Shown here piece by piece: positions 11,260-25,300 of a stretch of DNA of 64,000 nucleotides. The stretch spans positions 22,959,501 to 23,023,500 of the forward strand of contig CM040748.1 in the NCBI GenBank assembly GCA_022829145.1. Direction: 5' to 3'. Positions within the stretch are counted from its first letter, which is position 1; each line of letters starts with the position of its first letter. This DNA is from Albula goreensis (taxonomy: Eukaryota > Chordata > Actinopteri > Albuliformes > Albulidae). The notes beneath the pieces are model-generated. The model saw only the letters and a list, made by a program, of their open reading frames with translations, had not been told where the DNA came from and ran no database searches. The translations under genes were made by a program, and so were the position numbers.

Positions 11260-14200
11260 AGAATTTCCATGACAATCGCTCACGTTCTTAGATCACTGAA
11301 CCTATTCAGTCGTTTTTGTAAAGCTGCGTTTTGGTGGCCTGAAAGACACAACTTCCCAAACTGGTTTCGACAGACAATGATGAGGGATAACAAAAGCAAT
11401 GAACACAAAATAAAAGGAAACAAATATATTAAAATAAAATGGAGGAGGGAATAAATCTTCCAAGATTATTAACGCAGTTTTATATAATAATATTGTATAA
11501 ATAAAAAGTCGGCGTTTTTTTTTTACTAGGAAACCTTGAGTCTGTCTGGTCCCTAAATTACCTTCCTGTCAATTACCGTTTGATTCGTTTTACGGCATGT
11601 GATAATGTAATAATATATATCATTTATAACATGTTGAGGTGTATCAGGTTGCATTAAATAACTGAACAAAGAAAAATGCGAATAATGCATGGGAACATCT
11701 ATGTGTGCCACAGTAATCTGGGTTGAGATTTAAGAAAATCAATTAGGTCACTGACATGAGACGAGCCATATGGAAATATTTTATAATTTGTGCAGAGGCT
11801 GAATCAAGTTTTGTTTCTTAAAGCAAACATTTTCTAAGAATTGGAAGAAAACATCTTCTTTATTGTTTTTTCATTTCTATTGGCTATTAAGTAGTACAAC
11901 TTTTGACAATGTTTCAGTCTTTAACTCTTTGTCTTCTGGGTCATGGTTCATTGCGGTTATTACTGAGGACATGAAACATTGCGCAAACCTGGGCCATCTT
12001 CAAAGACTTATTACAAGATAATATGAATAGCTCTGTGACCAGTAATGTAATCAATGAACTGTAGTTGAATAAGAGTTAACATACATCCGCTCACTCTACA
12101 GTTGTCCTGAGTAAGACATGTGTCACAGTGCTCAGGATGAATAAGCTGTAGGGGTGCGGCCTGTGGGGCCAGGGCCTGTTCAGCATGCTCTGGGTGCGTC
12201 ATGATTCACCCATAGCTCCTCCAGGGCCAAGTTTTTGTGAGGGCAGGGCAGGGCAGGGCAGGGATTTAGATACATAGAAACGCGTTCAATCATCACAGCC
12301 TGCAGGCACTGAAAAGCCTAAACCTAACAGAGCTGACAAAGATCTGCCAAAGTAACGGTAGATCAGGCACAAGGAAAAGGCTGACTGATCCCATCTGTAG
12401 ATGTGATGCACATCCACAGATGCAACACAGTATCACTGGTCCTTGTGCACTAGTGTGAAGGAAGTCACATCCTTTAACAGGATGCCTTCCATAGTAATGT
12501 TTTGGGAAGACTCCCACCTGACATTAGCCACCAACTAGAAGCATTAGTGAGAGTGGTGTGCAAATATATGAGATGTAACAAGTAAGCAGTGAAGTTCTGG
12601 AAAGCATGGGTGAGAGTTCACCATTTAAAGGCCACTCCACCACCAGGACTGAATGAGATGGTATGATATTTGCTGCTAGCCTATGGAGAACAAAGGTTCA
12701 AAACAAGAAGAAAAAATACTTCCATTCACCTTCAACTTGGTCATTTTTACTCAAGTGAGATTTCATCATTTTGTGATTTTCTTTTCATTCACATGTGTCC
12801 TGAGGGCAGCACAATGGAAAGCTGCTTGATTATACCTCTCAGGCCTTAAATACTGCCTGTCAAACAGACACCTCCAATAAAACCCTACATTCCTGACAGT
12901 GCAGGATGAGGTCCTTTACAAGCTGACAGGCTGCAAAGGGTATCCCACCAGACCAAGCAAACACAAGGAATGCCTTTCTCTCTCCATTTACCCTTTGTAT
13001 TTGGTCACTGTGGACACCTGTCCTTCAGCATTGGAGATCTGTCAATCACCAACATTATTGAACAAATAAGATAACACACCAGAATAAAAAAAAACCAATT
13101 TATCTAAATCAGTGTCACTAGTGGCTTGATAACTCTGCCGATTTTTGGTCTCATGAGATTTCATTCTCCTGGCATTAGCGCAGTGTTCACTGCTTGGATA
13201 TTCCAGCATCTTTTTCAGTAAATGTATGTGTATTTCCTTGTTGTAAACTTGATGTCCTCCTGTGTATAGGGGATGATTTGGCCTGTGCCAGTGGCCTCTT
13301 GCCGTCCATACAAACCACACACCATCACTCCAGACACTGTGCTCAATGGGCTTAATTCAGCAACGCTGACACAGCGCTCAAATTGTACACCACAACAGCC
13401 AGTCAGTGACGAATCAGTCGGCAGATTTACAGGTCAGGCTGATCTGTTGAGTTCAAAACCACCAAGAGACACGGGTCTGAGCAACGCTGGCCACACCTCC
13501 ATCACTGGGTGCTCCAGCACAGGCACAGGCACGCCCATGTCAAACCGCTTAAGGCTGTGAACATGGCCATCACTAACAGGCTGACATGAAACCATAGAGG
13601 AAAACCAGAGCATCATTTACGAGTTTAAGAAAATCAGATGATACTGTATGTTTGTGTGTAATGTGTAGGATACTGACACCAAGTTTTACCTCTTCAATTT
13701 TTGATTCCACATTATTTGTGATGAAACCTCACCAAGTGACAAAAACATGAAATAACAAACACTGATGTTGAGTACACAGCCTGTCACAAAATTGTACTGT
13801 TCTGTCTCGATCCTTTTGTCTGAATTCAGAGCAGGTGCTGGAAGTATGCACATGACTCACCTTGGCTCCCTTTGGCACTTCAGAAGTCAGCCCATGTCTT
13901 ATCATTTGGGTTATACTGGAACCAGATGTGCAGATAGCAGCAACGGAGAGAGAGTAAATCAGTTTCCCACCTGGTCAACACATGCAGTTTCAAGCTGCAG
14001 GAGACCAAAGTGCCAAGCATTCTTCTCTATTTATCCATATTAAATCATACAGGTCAGAACACAAGAACCAAAGGACCACTGATATTTCTTTATTTTAATC
14101 CCTTATACAAGCTTTAAAAGAAATCCCCAAAATATGCAGCAATTCGATCAACTGGATGCCATAATGTCCCTAAAAATTCCTTTCTATCTTTACCTTTATG

Positions 14201-14767
14201 ATTTATTCCATATAAAACTTAGAGATTGATATTAAAATTGACATCCATGCCCAACTTAACTGGTCTCCATGGAAACATTACAAAACCTTGAAATTTTGCT
14301 GGATGATGCTGATCTCCAACCAAGAAAAAACACCATTGTTACCAGTATTGACCTGAAATGTCCAAGATAAAAATTTCTATTAAAAACAGGTGCTTAGAGT
14401 GAATACATTTTTTAAATTCAAGCAAGATATCACTCCTCTAGAGCTTTGTGCTTCTAAGCCTTGGATAAAAAATGACAAAATAATGGTAGAGACCACTTTG
14501 TGTGACGTGGAGCAAGGCATGGCTTTTGCTATGGACATAATGAGAAACCAATGCCTTCAGGATGAAATGGTTACCAAGTCGACCTTCCTAGCCATTTGCT
14601 TCATAGAATGTGTTTGACTATCAACACCCCTGGAACACAACAACCAGAGCAACCAGAACAGACATGATTGGTTAGGAAGGGGGAATGCTGGGAATATGGT
14701 ATATGACAAATTACCAAAAAAACAGACTAAAACAAAAAAGTCAGTTGTAAAGAAGATATGGAGTTCT
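11260..14767. other. Region between ITGB4 and SAP30BP
   Basis: I see no supported gene. A short GGCAG array lies at 12241-12263. A GC-richer block at about 13360-13620 is open on both strands but matches nothing I know. A splice-bounded 57-base stretch at 13860-13916 (minus) is open in one frame but isolated. Confidence 0.5.
12241..12263. repeat. GGCAG pentanucleotide array
   Basis: Four tandem copies of GGGCA/GGCAG plus a partial copy. Confidence 0.85.
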
Positions 14768-14773
14768 TTTATT
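14768..14773 (-). terminator. Candidate SAP30BP poly(A) signal
   Basis: AATAAA on the minus strand, about 790 bases past the SAP30BP stop codon. It is the nearest canonical hexamer I found. A second lies at 14089-14094, so the true 3' end is not certain. Confidence 0.4.
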
Positions 14774-15561
14774 TCCCTTACTGGTATATACATGTGTAAA
14801 AAATACTACCAAAAAAGGCCTTGCACAGGGAGTAAAATCCCAGTAACAATTAAAATGAGACAAAAAAAAACAAATTTGATTTCAAATCTTTCAAAAGGTG
14901 TCATTTTAACAGCAATTATTTCCCCACAAGCAGCCTATATCCAGTTGTGTTAGACATTTCTTCAGACATTTTGTATTCAGCTGCATGAAGAAAACATAAT
15001 AAAAAGAGGGGATCTGAGACAGCTGTGGCAGTGGATTCAACAGGCATCCAATCTCTCTATAGTAGATTCAGTCCAGAAGTGAGCCCTCTGCAAAAACGGT
15101 CAGACACTGGCTCCATGGGCCAATAAAATAACAAAAATATAAACAACCACTGAGAAACAAAACTACATAGAAAAGTAATGGAACCATGATGGTAGCCATT
15201 GGTAAATGGTTTAACCTTCCACTTCCATAGATTCCTGAGCAGACACAAGTTCAACCAGATTATTCTGATGATGCACCAGTCTATTATTCAGTCAGTACAA
15301 CCTGTGAACCAGACAGTGGGACCCATCGGTGCCAACGGAGCCAAATTAAAGAACAAACTGAGTACACTACACTTAAAAAGAGGACAAGTGGGGTGGACTG
15401 GGAGGGGGGGCATGGAGAAGTAGCATTGCAGGTGGAGATAGAAGTGTTCCATGAGCATCTTCGTGCTTGGGTAGCAGAGGTGGCCATCATTAGGCCTGCC
15501 CTCCACACATGCTGCCCACTCGGACACCTTCTTGCACTCCCCTCCTGCCCCTTCCACCATC

Positions 15562-18500
15562 TCACTGCTTGGCCTTCTTGAGGATGGTGCCAACCGCAGA
15601 GATGACTGTGGTCTTGGTGCCGCTGGCTGTGGTGGTGACCGAGACAACGCCGGGTAGAGTGGCTGTGGTGGTCAGTAGCGCCGGTTGGGCCAGGGTCACC
15701 GGGACAGCAGAGTCCCATTTACTCTTCCTCTTCTGGGCTTCTGCAGGGAATGAGAGCAGAGAGACACATTAAACTAGGAGTCTCCTGAGAGGGGGGTGCT
15801 GCAAATGCAGGCTTTCATTTTTACCAAAACACCTACTTGAACTAATCAACCAGTCAAGATTGATCAATACTTTGTTGTGATATTACAAAAGTCTGCAACA
15901 AAACAAACAAGTAACAGATAGGTTGGACCCTGGCAATAGAAAATGACATTTCTATACAGCACTGAATAATAGTGACCAACAGATTATTCAATCACAGATC
16001 AAAAAAAGACTAGGAACTTCTAGACTTAAAAACAAGGACACCAACTGGGGCTTCATCTGTACAATGCTGACTTGCAAGACTGTCAGTATGTTAAGTGATT
16101 AATAGGAGTGGAGACTGAGGATGGTACAGGATGTGCTCATACCTGTTGCTGTGGTGCTGGTGGTGTTGGTGGTGGGGGCTGCAGCATTGGTGGTTGTGCC
16201 TTTCTTGGTGCCCGTCACAAACTCGATCTGAAACAAACATGTCAGTGGTAGCCATGGAAATTAAAGTGTGTGACTCAAAGCCCTCTCCAATTTATCCCTC
16301 TCAGCACATGTTCTTGTCAATCCTGGCAGCCAAAAATCTCATTCATGGCCTGTGAGAACTTGCATTCATCCACCCCTTCTTTGATTACTGCAGTGCACAC
16401 CTTTCTTTCAGGCGGCTTCCAATGAAGCCCGGTAATGACTTTTCATGACTTGCTCTGGAGTAAGCTTCTTTTTTTTTTTATCTGCATCCTACAACCGCAC
16501 CCATTTTCCACACCCTTCAGTTTAATAAGAATCGCAATGACGGCACACAGCACTAAGAGTTGTTAAAACATGCTATCAGATGGGCACACATACATTTTTA
16601 TATTGCAGATGAGATGGGAATAAATTTGAAGTTAACAGAAGTTGTTTAAACTTGTACTTTCCCATCCATGAATTAGGAGAGAAGGGGGAATCCAGTTAAA
16701 GAGAGGGTGTGGAGGACTGGGAACAAAAAGCTAGCATGGAGCAACACAACTCATAATTCTTTTAACACTCATCTTACATGATACATATACTCAGGAGATC
16801 AACTGATAGTACTATGGTGTTTTGAAAAGTAAACTCATAATCAAGAAATGAACACACAAGTTCTTTCAAGGCAAGCAATTGCGATTTGTGCAGTATAAAC
16901 AGCTCATCTAATTTCACAGTGTTTTCTAAAAGAGATGCTAAAGCGCTTATGTTCAGGTGAATGGGGAAGGGCCACTTGGGGCTCACCTTGGTCCTTTCTT
17001 TTTTAGCTTTCTCCAGCTTGTCCATCTCCACCTTCTGAGCTTTAGCTGGAGGGTAAGACAGAGAAACATACTGAATAAAACCACACTGCTGCAGGGCTAT
17101 AAATGGGGCAAGTTGCAGCCAATGAAAGGAAGTGAGATGACCATGAAAACAGCAACAGATTAATGTATAAAACAAAGGATGACTTGAGTACCATACCTAG
17201 GGCTTCATAGTAAGAGTCCTCAGACCAGCCATGTGGATCGAACATGTCCTAAGGCAAAAGGAGAGACAAATTCAATCAGCATGCTTTGCTTTATATCTTA
17301 ACATAACTGAAAGTCATCTTGGTACTCTGATAAAATCCTGTTCTACCACAATCCTTAACAGAAGGTGGCCATTTACATCCATCACAGACACAGAGGTCCC
17401 CTACAGAAGCCTAAGCCTTTTTTTGATTAACATTAAATGTCAATGCAAAAAAACATATTCAGTTGCTTGGGTCATTCAGAGAGAGTATTAATCAGCTTGT
17501 GGAGAAATAATTGCCTCAGGGTGTAGCAATTAATTTTCAACACTCCTACTTTAAAGATGTAATCCTATATAAGCTGTGCACTTCTTTCACACTTACATTT
17601 CTGTTCACATTCCATCAGAGGCTAATATTATAGGTGTGCATGACTATTACTGTAATGCCAGAAGACAAAGGTCACATTAGAAGACTCAGCTATCAATTCC
17701 TCCCTGAAAAATAACCAGTGACGCTGATAGTACAGACTTCATTTTATGGTACCCCTGAAACAATTCTGTCTTTCCGAAAATAGGTCCCTTCAGCCTATTG
17801 TAAATCTTGTTCTATAAAACAGCTGATGTAAAAAAAGTGGGAGTTTCAGGATTGACTGGGTGTGTCTGGTAACGTCTAATTGAAAATTATTGAAGTCAAC
17901 AGCATGCTTGCTTATCTGGCCAATATTCTTTCCAACAGCAAACTAAAGATCCATTGTTAAAATGCATATTACAACTCAGAGTCAGCCAGCAGTGGCAAAG
18001 AGATCAGAGAAGTGGAGCAGGATCAGGGAAGAGAAGCCATACATGTATAACATAGTAAATGTAAACATTCAGTAGGATGTAGCAGCACTATTAATTCAAC
18101 TTCCTGACCATAACTCAATAACTAAACTATACTGACTCACCCATCATCACAATAAATACCTAAGAAAACAGGAGGCAGTCATCAGCATGTAATTATTTTT
18201 AAAGAGGGATTCCTCATTAAAAATCTCAAATTAAGATAATAAATTAATGCACCTATTAGAACTGTGCTTTAAAAGTTCTTTTATCATGCAACAACAAAAA
18301 ATATTCATTTCAGTTGTGGGGGTATTTCATCAGCTTTTCCAGAATGAGGAATGTGCTACCATACTGATCTGTCAAGTAAGAGTAAATTCAGAATTTCAGT
18401 TGCCATATAACCATATAATCAAACATACAAGTGCACTGATCAAAAATAACATTTCTAGGAACCACCAGAGGACATCATGAATATGAGAATGGCCAGCAGT

Positions 18501-21500
18501 GATTTAGGCAATTATTTAGGCATCATATTTAGTGAAGAGAAAAGTTTCACTCCTTAATAACACTGTCCAATTGAAAGTAGATAACATCAATACTCACCTT
18601 TGGATAATTGGTTCCAAGCTCATCAATGCCACAAAACTGGATCAGTTTCTCATAAATGCTGTAAATACACACAGAGTCAATGACAAATAGCAGAGCTGTC
18701 ATTAAATAACAGAACTTCCATAATTCCTTCATCAGCACAACTAACCTACTTCCACTCAGCAGTATCCTGGCCATTCACTTTGTTGACAGAGGTGGCATAA
18801 ACGTGTCATTAATGATGTCCTTCATTTCATAAAATTCAGTTGGCAATATTTTTCTCTGGCCAAACCATATGCTAATTATCTGGATGATTTCATTGACATT
18901 TGCATTCTTTGAAAGGTAAGAAGGTAATTGTAACTGCAATGCTATTAATGCACATAAGCCATTACTTGCATTGAAAACATTAATTTAAAAAATGAAAAAT
19001 CATTAAAACATAGTTTAATTCTCATATCACCCTTGCTAATGAGACCTCCTCTGGGGTATATTAAGCATAATCAAGAATATGATGCAAACAAGGCAAACAG
19101 GTGACACACCTAGGGTTGCGGAACTCCTTCTTCTTCTGGATGTGGCTGTTTGTGTCAAAGTCACCATGCAGTTTGCGCTCATAAAGTTTCTGGATCTTTT
19201 CCTGTCAAAACAGTAACTCAAGTGTAAGCCTCTGCACCAGCATACTGTACCACCCGGGGTCCGAGGCTCTCTGCTATGTAACCTTCCTGGCTGTATGCCT
19301 GTTCTCTCTTTTCTAAGCATGTCTCTAGGTCTCTTTGACCATCTGTCGGTACAGTGTCCGTCTTTCTGTGCATTAAAGAGGAGGATGGCTCATGGTCAGA
19401 TTGTGAACGAGGCTGACCCTAGCACCACTGCACACTGGGAGCACAGGGCCCTGAATGGGGTCATTGTTCGACCGCCATTTCTGATACCTGGGGGCAGTAT
19501 TTGACAACCAGGCTCAACAGAGACCCCTGAAACTGGCATGGGCCCAAGCCTAATCTGTCTTTCTACTCACTCTGTTGCTCTCAATAATAAATGAGAGGAC
19601 AAGATGGATGGGAGATGGCAATTCCAAATGTATATCTGCTCAAAAAGGGTCATTATACAAAGATGTGAGGAGAAAAATGTGTGAGAGGAGTGAAAGAGAC
19701 TGCCAGGCAAATAACAGGAAACTGTACAGTCAGAAACTTTGTTGCACCAAGCAAAGTTGCGCTGTCTGTGCCATAACAACGAAATGTTTCTATTTGGAAA
19801 ACTGGAGCCCAGCCCTTCCTCTGCAGAGGGGCAGTTATTGGGCTTTAGGGGCAGGATGTTAGTCATAAAGTGGCCGACAAAAGAGCAGAGACCAGTGTGG
19901 GCCCTGCTGCACCAGAGGTGTGCGTTTCTCCCACAACCAGCCAAACCCGCCTCAGAGAACACCTCCACAGCTGAGCAGGGGAGGCAACGTCTTACTCATT
20001 TATTGTGGACAGTGCTGCAGGGTGGTTAAAAAAAATGTAGATTTGCAACCTGTTTTTCTTTTCGGACACTGTGAAAAGTATCCTGTGTCACAAAAGAAAA
20101 TAATTCTATATGCATAAAAAGTTATGTGTGAGCACAGGAGTAGTGAAGGCACTGAAGGAGTCAATGGAATAACATGCCAAAGACTCACCTGGAACATTGC
20201 ATAAAATTACATAAAATTGACAAAAAACGTCTGGTGACTAGTACTGACGATTCACTCTGGATTCCGCCAAAGCTTACTGTATGAGGTCATCAACAACAAA
20301 AAGTTACATAGTCAACAAAATCTAATACATCGTCCTTGGCCCAGGTTTGGCATAAAGGGCTTTTATGGCAGTGAATGGAAAATGAATATTCATGTGTAGC
20401 TGAAGCTATAGACTGTGGGGGCAATTTGCAGAATCTAGAAGAGCATAGTGTAAAATGTAGCTACAGTTGTTACAAATGCAATACTATCAAAGACATTTTA
20501 AAATATTAACTTTCAAGCAAAAATGAATAAACTTTATGCTCTTCCAAGTCTAAGGATTCTTCCAAGACACCAATGACACCATTGTCTTGAGACATGACCA
20601 TGGCAATTCAACCAGAGGATTGGCTCGAAGTTCACTACGCTTAACCATATGCATCAAGCTCTTGGCGAACCAACAAGGAACCAAAATGCTGGGTGCTGAC
20701 TACAGCATTTTTTCATGATTAAAAAAAAATAAAAAGTGTCCTACAGTAGGGCTAGATTTATGATCAGTTGTTCAAAAATTCTACAGGACATTTTCCAAGG
20801 GATTGTTGTTGTTCTGCTTATCTGACAATACAGGATTTTGGCTCAGTGTTCAAATGTGTCAGAGAACTGAGAGTGCCCGTTTACTACCTAGAAACCATTG
20901 TGTTTTCCAGCCTCCCAGGGATCTGTGTGAGCAGTTCCGCACTGCCAAATCTGCCTCCAGCTAAAATACCCAAGCAGACGCAGACACACACGCCCAAACA
21001 AAGACCTCTTTCCTTCTTTAGCTGGGAAAACAATTTTGAGAATGAATTTTGTTTCAATTGTTGTAATATTCTAGAACTAAAGCGATGGGAGCCATTTTTA
21101 AGGTAATGCAATGATTATGTGCTTTGCCAAAAACAGGAAGTGGAAACTTCCTTGCAAATGACACAATTACCCTCAGATATCTCCTGTGACTTTGATTTTC
21201 CTTGTCTGCCGCAGTGTTTATCATGTGGCTACCTGGATCAATGAATGACTGAGAGAAGCAATGGAATGTGCCAGGAGACAGACAGCTGAGCAATAAAAGC
21301 TCAAAAGCATCAATTATACAAATAAAGCCTTGATTATAGTCAGGTTTAAAAAAAAAAAAAAAAAAAATATTCAAGGAACAGTCAGCCATTTGGACAATGT
21401 TAACCACCAAGAAATTACCCACTACGACCGTGTTCAAATTAGAATATCTATTTTACAGCTAGGGCTTTGATTATGAATAAAATTAACTACAAAATTCATC

Positions 21501-22308
21501 AAAATCTAAAAAATTCAGGCAGGTCACGAGTTGATAATGTTCCCACTGATACATGTACCAGGACTTTATCAATTCTTTTGGGCTCTAGCCCAGCGGAACA
21601 GACCAAGATGCATTAGGGGCAGACTCATGTCCCTCCCTAACCTACTTCCCTGGGAGAGGCTAGGAAAGTGTGTGGATGGACAGTGCTCACCTGCAGGTGG
21701 TTGGAACAACGTCCTGGTGGCTCAGGGGGAATCCGGATTTCATCTGGAGACATATTCCTGACAGTTTCTGAAAACTGGGCTGGAGGCAACAGAAAAGTAA
21801 CACATTCAGTCCTGTGCACAGTTTTACGACATTTCAGTCAGTATGGAAATATATACAATATAAAACCAATGCAAAGACAACCAGAAGTGCTTAGCAAACT
21901 GGGGTGCTTTAATGCATATTTGGTTATGGTGGTAATGAACAGAAATATTGATTAATAGTTTAAAAAAATCAACATTTAGGATGGGGAAACACATGGGTTT
22001 TTGCCAGGTTCTTTCACAACTGTTATCCTGAAAGGAAAAAGGTTTGGAATGAGGAGGTCTCAGCCCCACCCCAGGCTGGGTGTGTCGGGGCTTGTGCTGG
22101 GGGGAAGGAAGCTCTGCTTGTGCTGTTTTCTTCTGTTCTGTCATGTTCCTGACTGCAGCACTGTCAGTAATATACGTCATTCTGCATTCCCATCTGTTAA
22201 GCCATATTTTGTACCCCCCTCCCCTTTCTGACAGATGGGGGAAATCTCCATCCCCGTCCCCTGTATTAGCTCCCCTTCATATTTGTGTGTGAGTGTGTCT
22301 GAGAGTGT

Positions 22309-22359
<51 letters not shown>

Positions 22360-25300
22360 ATGTGTGGCAGGGTGGAGTTGGGTTTTAAGATAGTAAAGGC
22401 TACTTGGTAAATTATTTGTCTGTTATCTATATTACATTCAAAGCAGATATCCTCATCAACCTTCTCCAGGCATCCAAAAACATTCCAGCACAAACTGGCT
22501 AACATCAAAACAAATGCATCGTCAGCATCTCTCTCTGCTGTGGCTAAGGTAAACATGTCTGTAAATTGCAAAGATATCCACCAGGACAGAGTGTGTCAGC
22601 TGGCATTTCTGGGCATTTACCACATGCTTGAGGTGGAAAACAAGAAACTTTAAAGGCAAAAAATGTGTTTAATATGGTAAGGTTTATCTACAATTACTTC
22701 ATAAAATCCACCATTTAAGTGAAACACAGTTCACCTGTGTAAATGAACGAGCGAGTCAAAAGTTTTTTTTAAATCATACATTCCTCTCCATGAAAGAAAG
22801 AAAATATAATTTTAGATTTGAAGATTTTAGCCAGGTAAGTTAATAAGAATGGTTTCCTTGGCAAAAAACAGCGGCTTTAAGTACAATTTTCTGTGGAATT
22901 TTCCAATAGTCCTATTAGGATATTCTGTAAAGCTGTGGGGGGGAAGGGAACCTCCAAAATGGAATCTACTTAAAATGCATGCATGCAATATTCTGCTCCA
23001 TGCACACAAAACATTCCAGCCCAAACAAGTAGGCGCTGACCCCAGTGTTCTGCCTCCTCCCCTCCCCTCAGGCTGTTCAAGTGCCTTCACTCAGGTAGTC
23101 ACGGCTGAAATCTTTGGACCTGCCCCTGCCCTCCTCAGCCTCGCCCTCTCCTGGCTCATTGCCCACAGACACACCCGAGAGCCGGCTTCATGCAGGAGAG
23201 CTGAGGGAATAACACTGCCTGCAGGATATGAAATACCCCCGTCTTTCTCTCTGTCTCTAAACCTGACCAGGCAAGTCGGACCACTCCAGCTGACATACAG
23301 CACATTCCCAGCCTCAAATACAAAGCAAAAGACACACTCACTGTGTCCGTCCAAGGCCGTGCTGAGAATGGTCTGATAGACCGATCAGATTTATTTCCTT
23401 GTGATTGCTCTTGAAAAGAAGAGCCTTTCCTTATGCAAGTCGTTAAATATTAAAATAAAATAACTTTATGCAACTACAAACACAGCTGACTCACACACGA
23501 GTAAACACTTTCCCCAACTCAGCTGAACTTATCAATTCACCGTAGTGACCTTATCCTCCTCAGGAGACACAACCTTCTTGAGAGGAGAAATCTGTATTCT
23601 TTAATTAACTCCTCTCTTCTGCCAATTTCAGGAATGTGACAAAACCAGGAGTATTAAACATAACTCTGGAATAAAATAAATTCAAACTCTTTATACTGAC
23701 ACAAGTCTGAAAAAGAATCACAGTCCTGCAACTTTCAAATATAGGGATCATAGAAAGTAAAGGAAGGAGTTCATTTCAGGAAACCATCTCAAGCACAGAA
23801 TGGTAAGAGGAAGACATTTCTATCAAGCCTGAGGAAAGATTCCCCTGCTTCATGCACAGACAAGGGGAAAGGGTTATGTGCTATAAAATAAGCTTTTGTC
23901 AGAAAACAGGAAAATGAGTTCAAACAATTCCTCACATTTCTTGCATGTACAACTCAGCCAATTGCCTGGTTCACCTCCAGCAGACCAGAGGGACTCTTGC
24001 AAAACGTTTGACCCCAACAAAAATTCTAATCCTTTGATCTCTTCACAGAGTTCAAGGAGACCATATTATAAACAACAGCCAACTGAATCAGTTTTAATTT
24101 ACAGATAAATGAATGCACACTGTTGGGGAAAGTAAAGTGGAACAAATTATTCAGTATCCCTGCACATCCACTACATTTTTCCTCTACACCTGAATTTTTG
24201 ACAGAAGGACTCAAGATTTTGTTACATGCAGCTGTACCATATGCCTTTACTTCATGTGCCACCCACAGGTCTGCTGAAATTATTTTAATTAAAAAAAAAA
24301 ACACTTGCACAGGTCTTGTACAATTCAGACATAGGAAATCAGAAAGTCAGGTAATTTCAAATGTGATAACTGAACCAAAACATTTGATCACTTATGAACC
24401 AGGGATTGAAATGCCATGTGGACATCAGAAAGTCAACAAAAACACACAACTGAGTGACCATACTGATTCAGCGTAATTTTACCGGTGCCTGTTGGTAAAT
24501 TAACTGACCATTTCTACATGAAGGGCATAAAAAAGGAACACCACCAATACTGATCTAGGTGCATTCAAATGACAAAATGAAATGGTCTTTTGGAAGAACA
24601 ATGTAATACAGACGTCCGAATGACATACGCCACTGTCTGTATGTGGGACTTCTGCTTCTGGATGGTCCTGGTTGCTGTGCAGGCCTCCTGCCAGTTTGGG
24701 GTGAGAGTGGGGCATAATGGGATGGGCCTGGGTGGTGGTGCATGTTTCCACACTGCCCATTAGCACTGTGACAATGTCCTCCCACACGGGACACACAGGC
24801 AGCCAGGCCAGACAGACTGACCACAGGCGCTAACACACACCAATGAAAAGACAGAAAAATGCCCAAATCAGCACTGCCTTTGTGTGTCCCAAACAAAGCA
24901 GATCTTCAAGATCCTCTCTCTAGACCTTTACAAGAAAATTCCAACATTTTACTCCCTCTTTGTGTTTGGTGCATCAAATTAAACAGAAATTCATCCCCTC
25001 AGCCCCTCCCCAATCCACATTCCATTTCTCTGACTGTCATGAAAGCCAAGCTGAGCATAAAGGCAAAACTGCTTCCCTTTTATGTTTTTTATGCGTCTTC
25101 CTTTTTTAGTGCAGGAAATCGCACTATCCCTTTGAAAAACATACTGGACTCATGCAGATTCCAAAAGGGCCTGAGCCAACCAAAGAAACTGGAGATCTAG
25201 TTCCTGGATTCTAATTTAATCCAACTCTCATATGTTCATTGGCAATTTAAAAAATTACATGGCATGTACAAGAAAAAAAAAAAAAGACAGGTAACAACTC

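Noticed and set aside
13360-13620. GC-richer block open on both strands
   Set aside because: No family recognised, no splice or repeat structure that I can support.
13860-13916. Possible minus-strand exon with acceptor and GTGAGT donor
   Set aside because: Only one frame is open over 57 bases and no partner exon or known protein fits.
15284-15718. 144- and 119-codon minus-strand ORFs
   Set aside because: They are out-of-frame readings of the SAP30BP last exon; the true frame ends ...ILKKAKQ at 15562.
21775-21779. Alternative acceptor five bases inside SAP30BP exon 5
   Set aside because: Using it would shift the frame; the acceptor at 21780 gives VAQFSETVRN in agreement with the family.
22849-23376. 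175-codon plus-strand ORF
   Set aside because: No recognisable domain, no homolog I know, overlapping ORFs on the other strand, and it lies in a SAP30BP intron.
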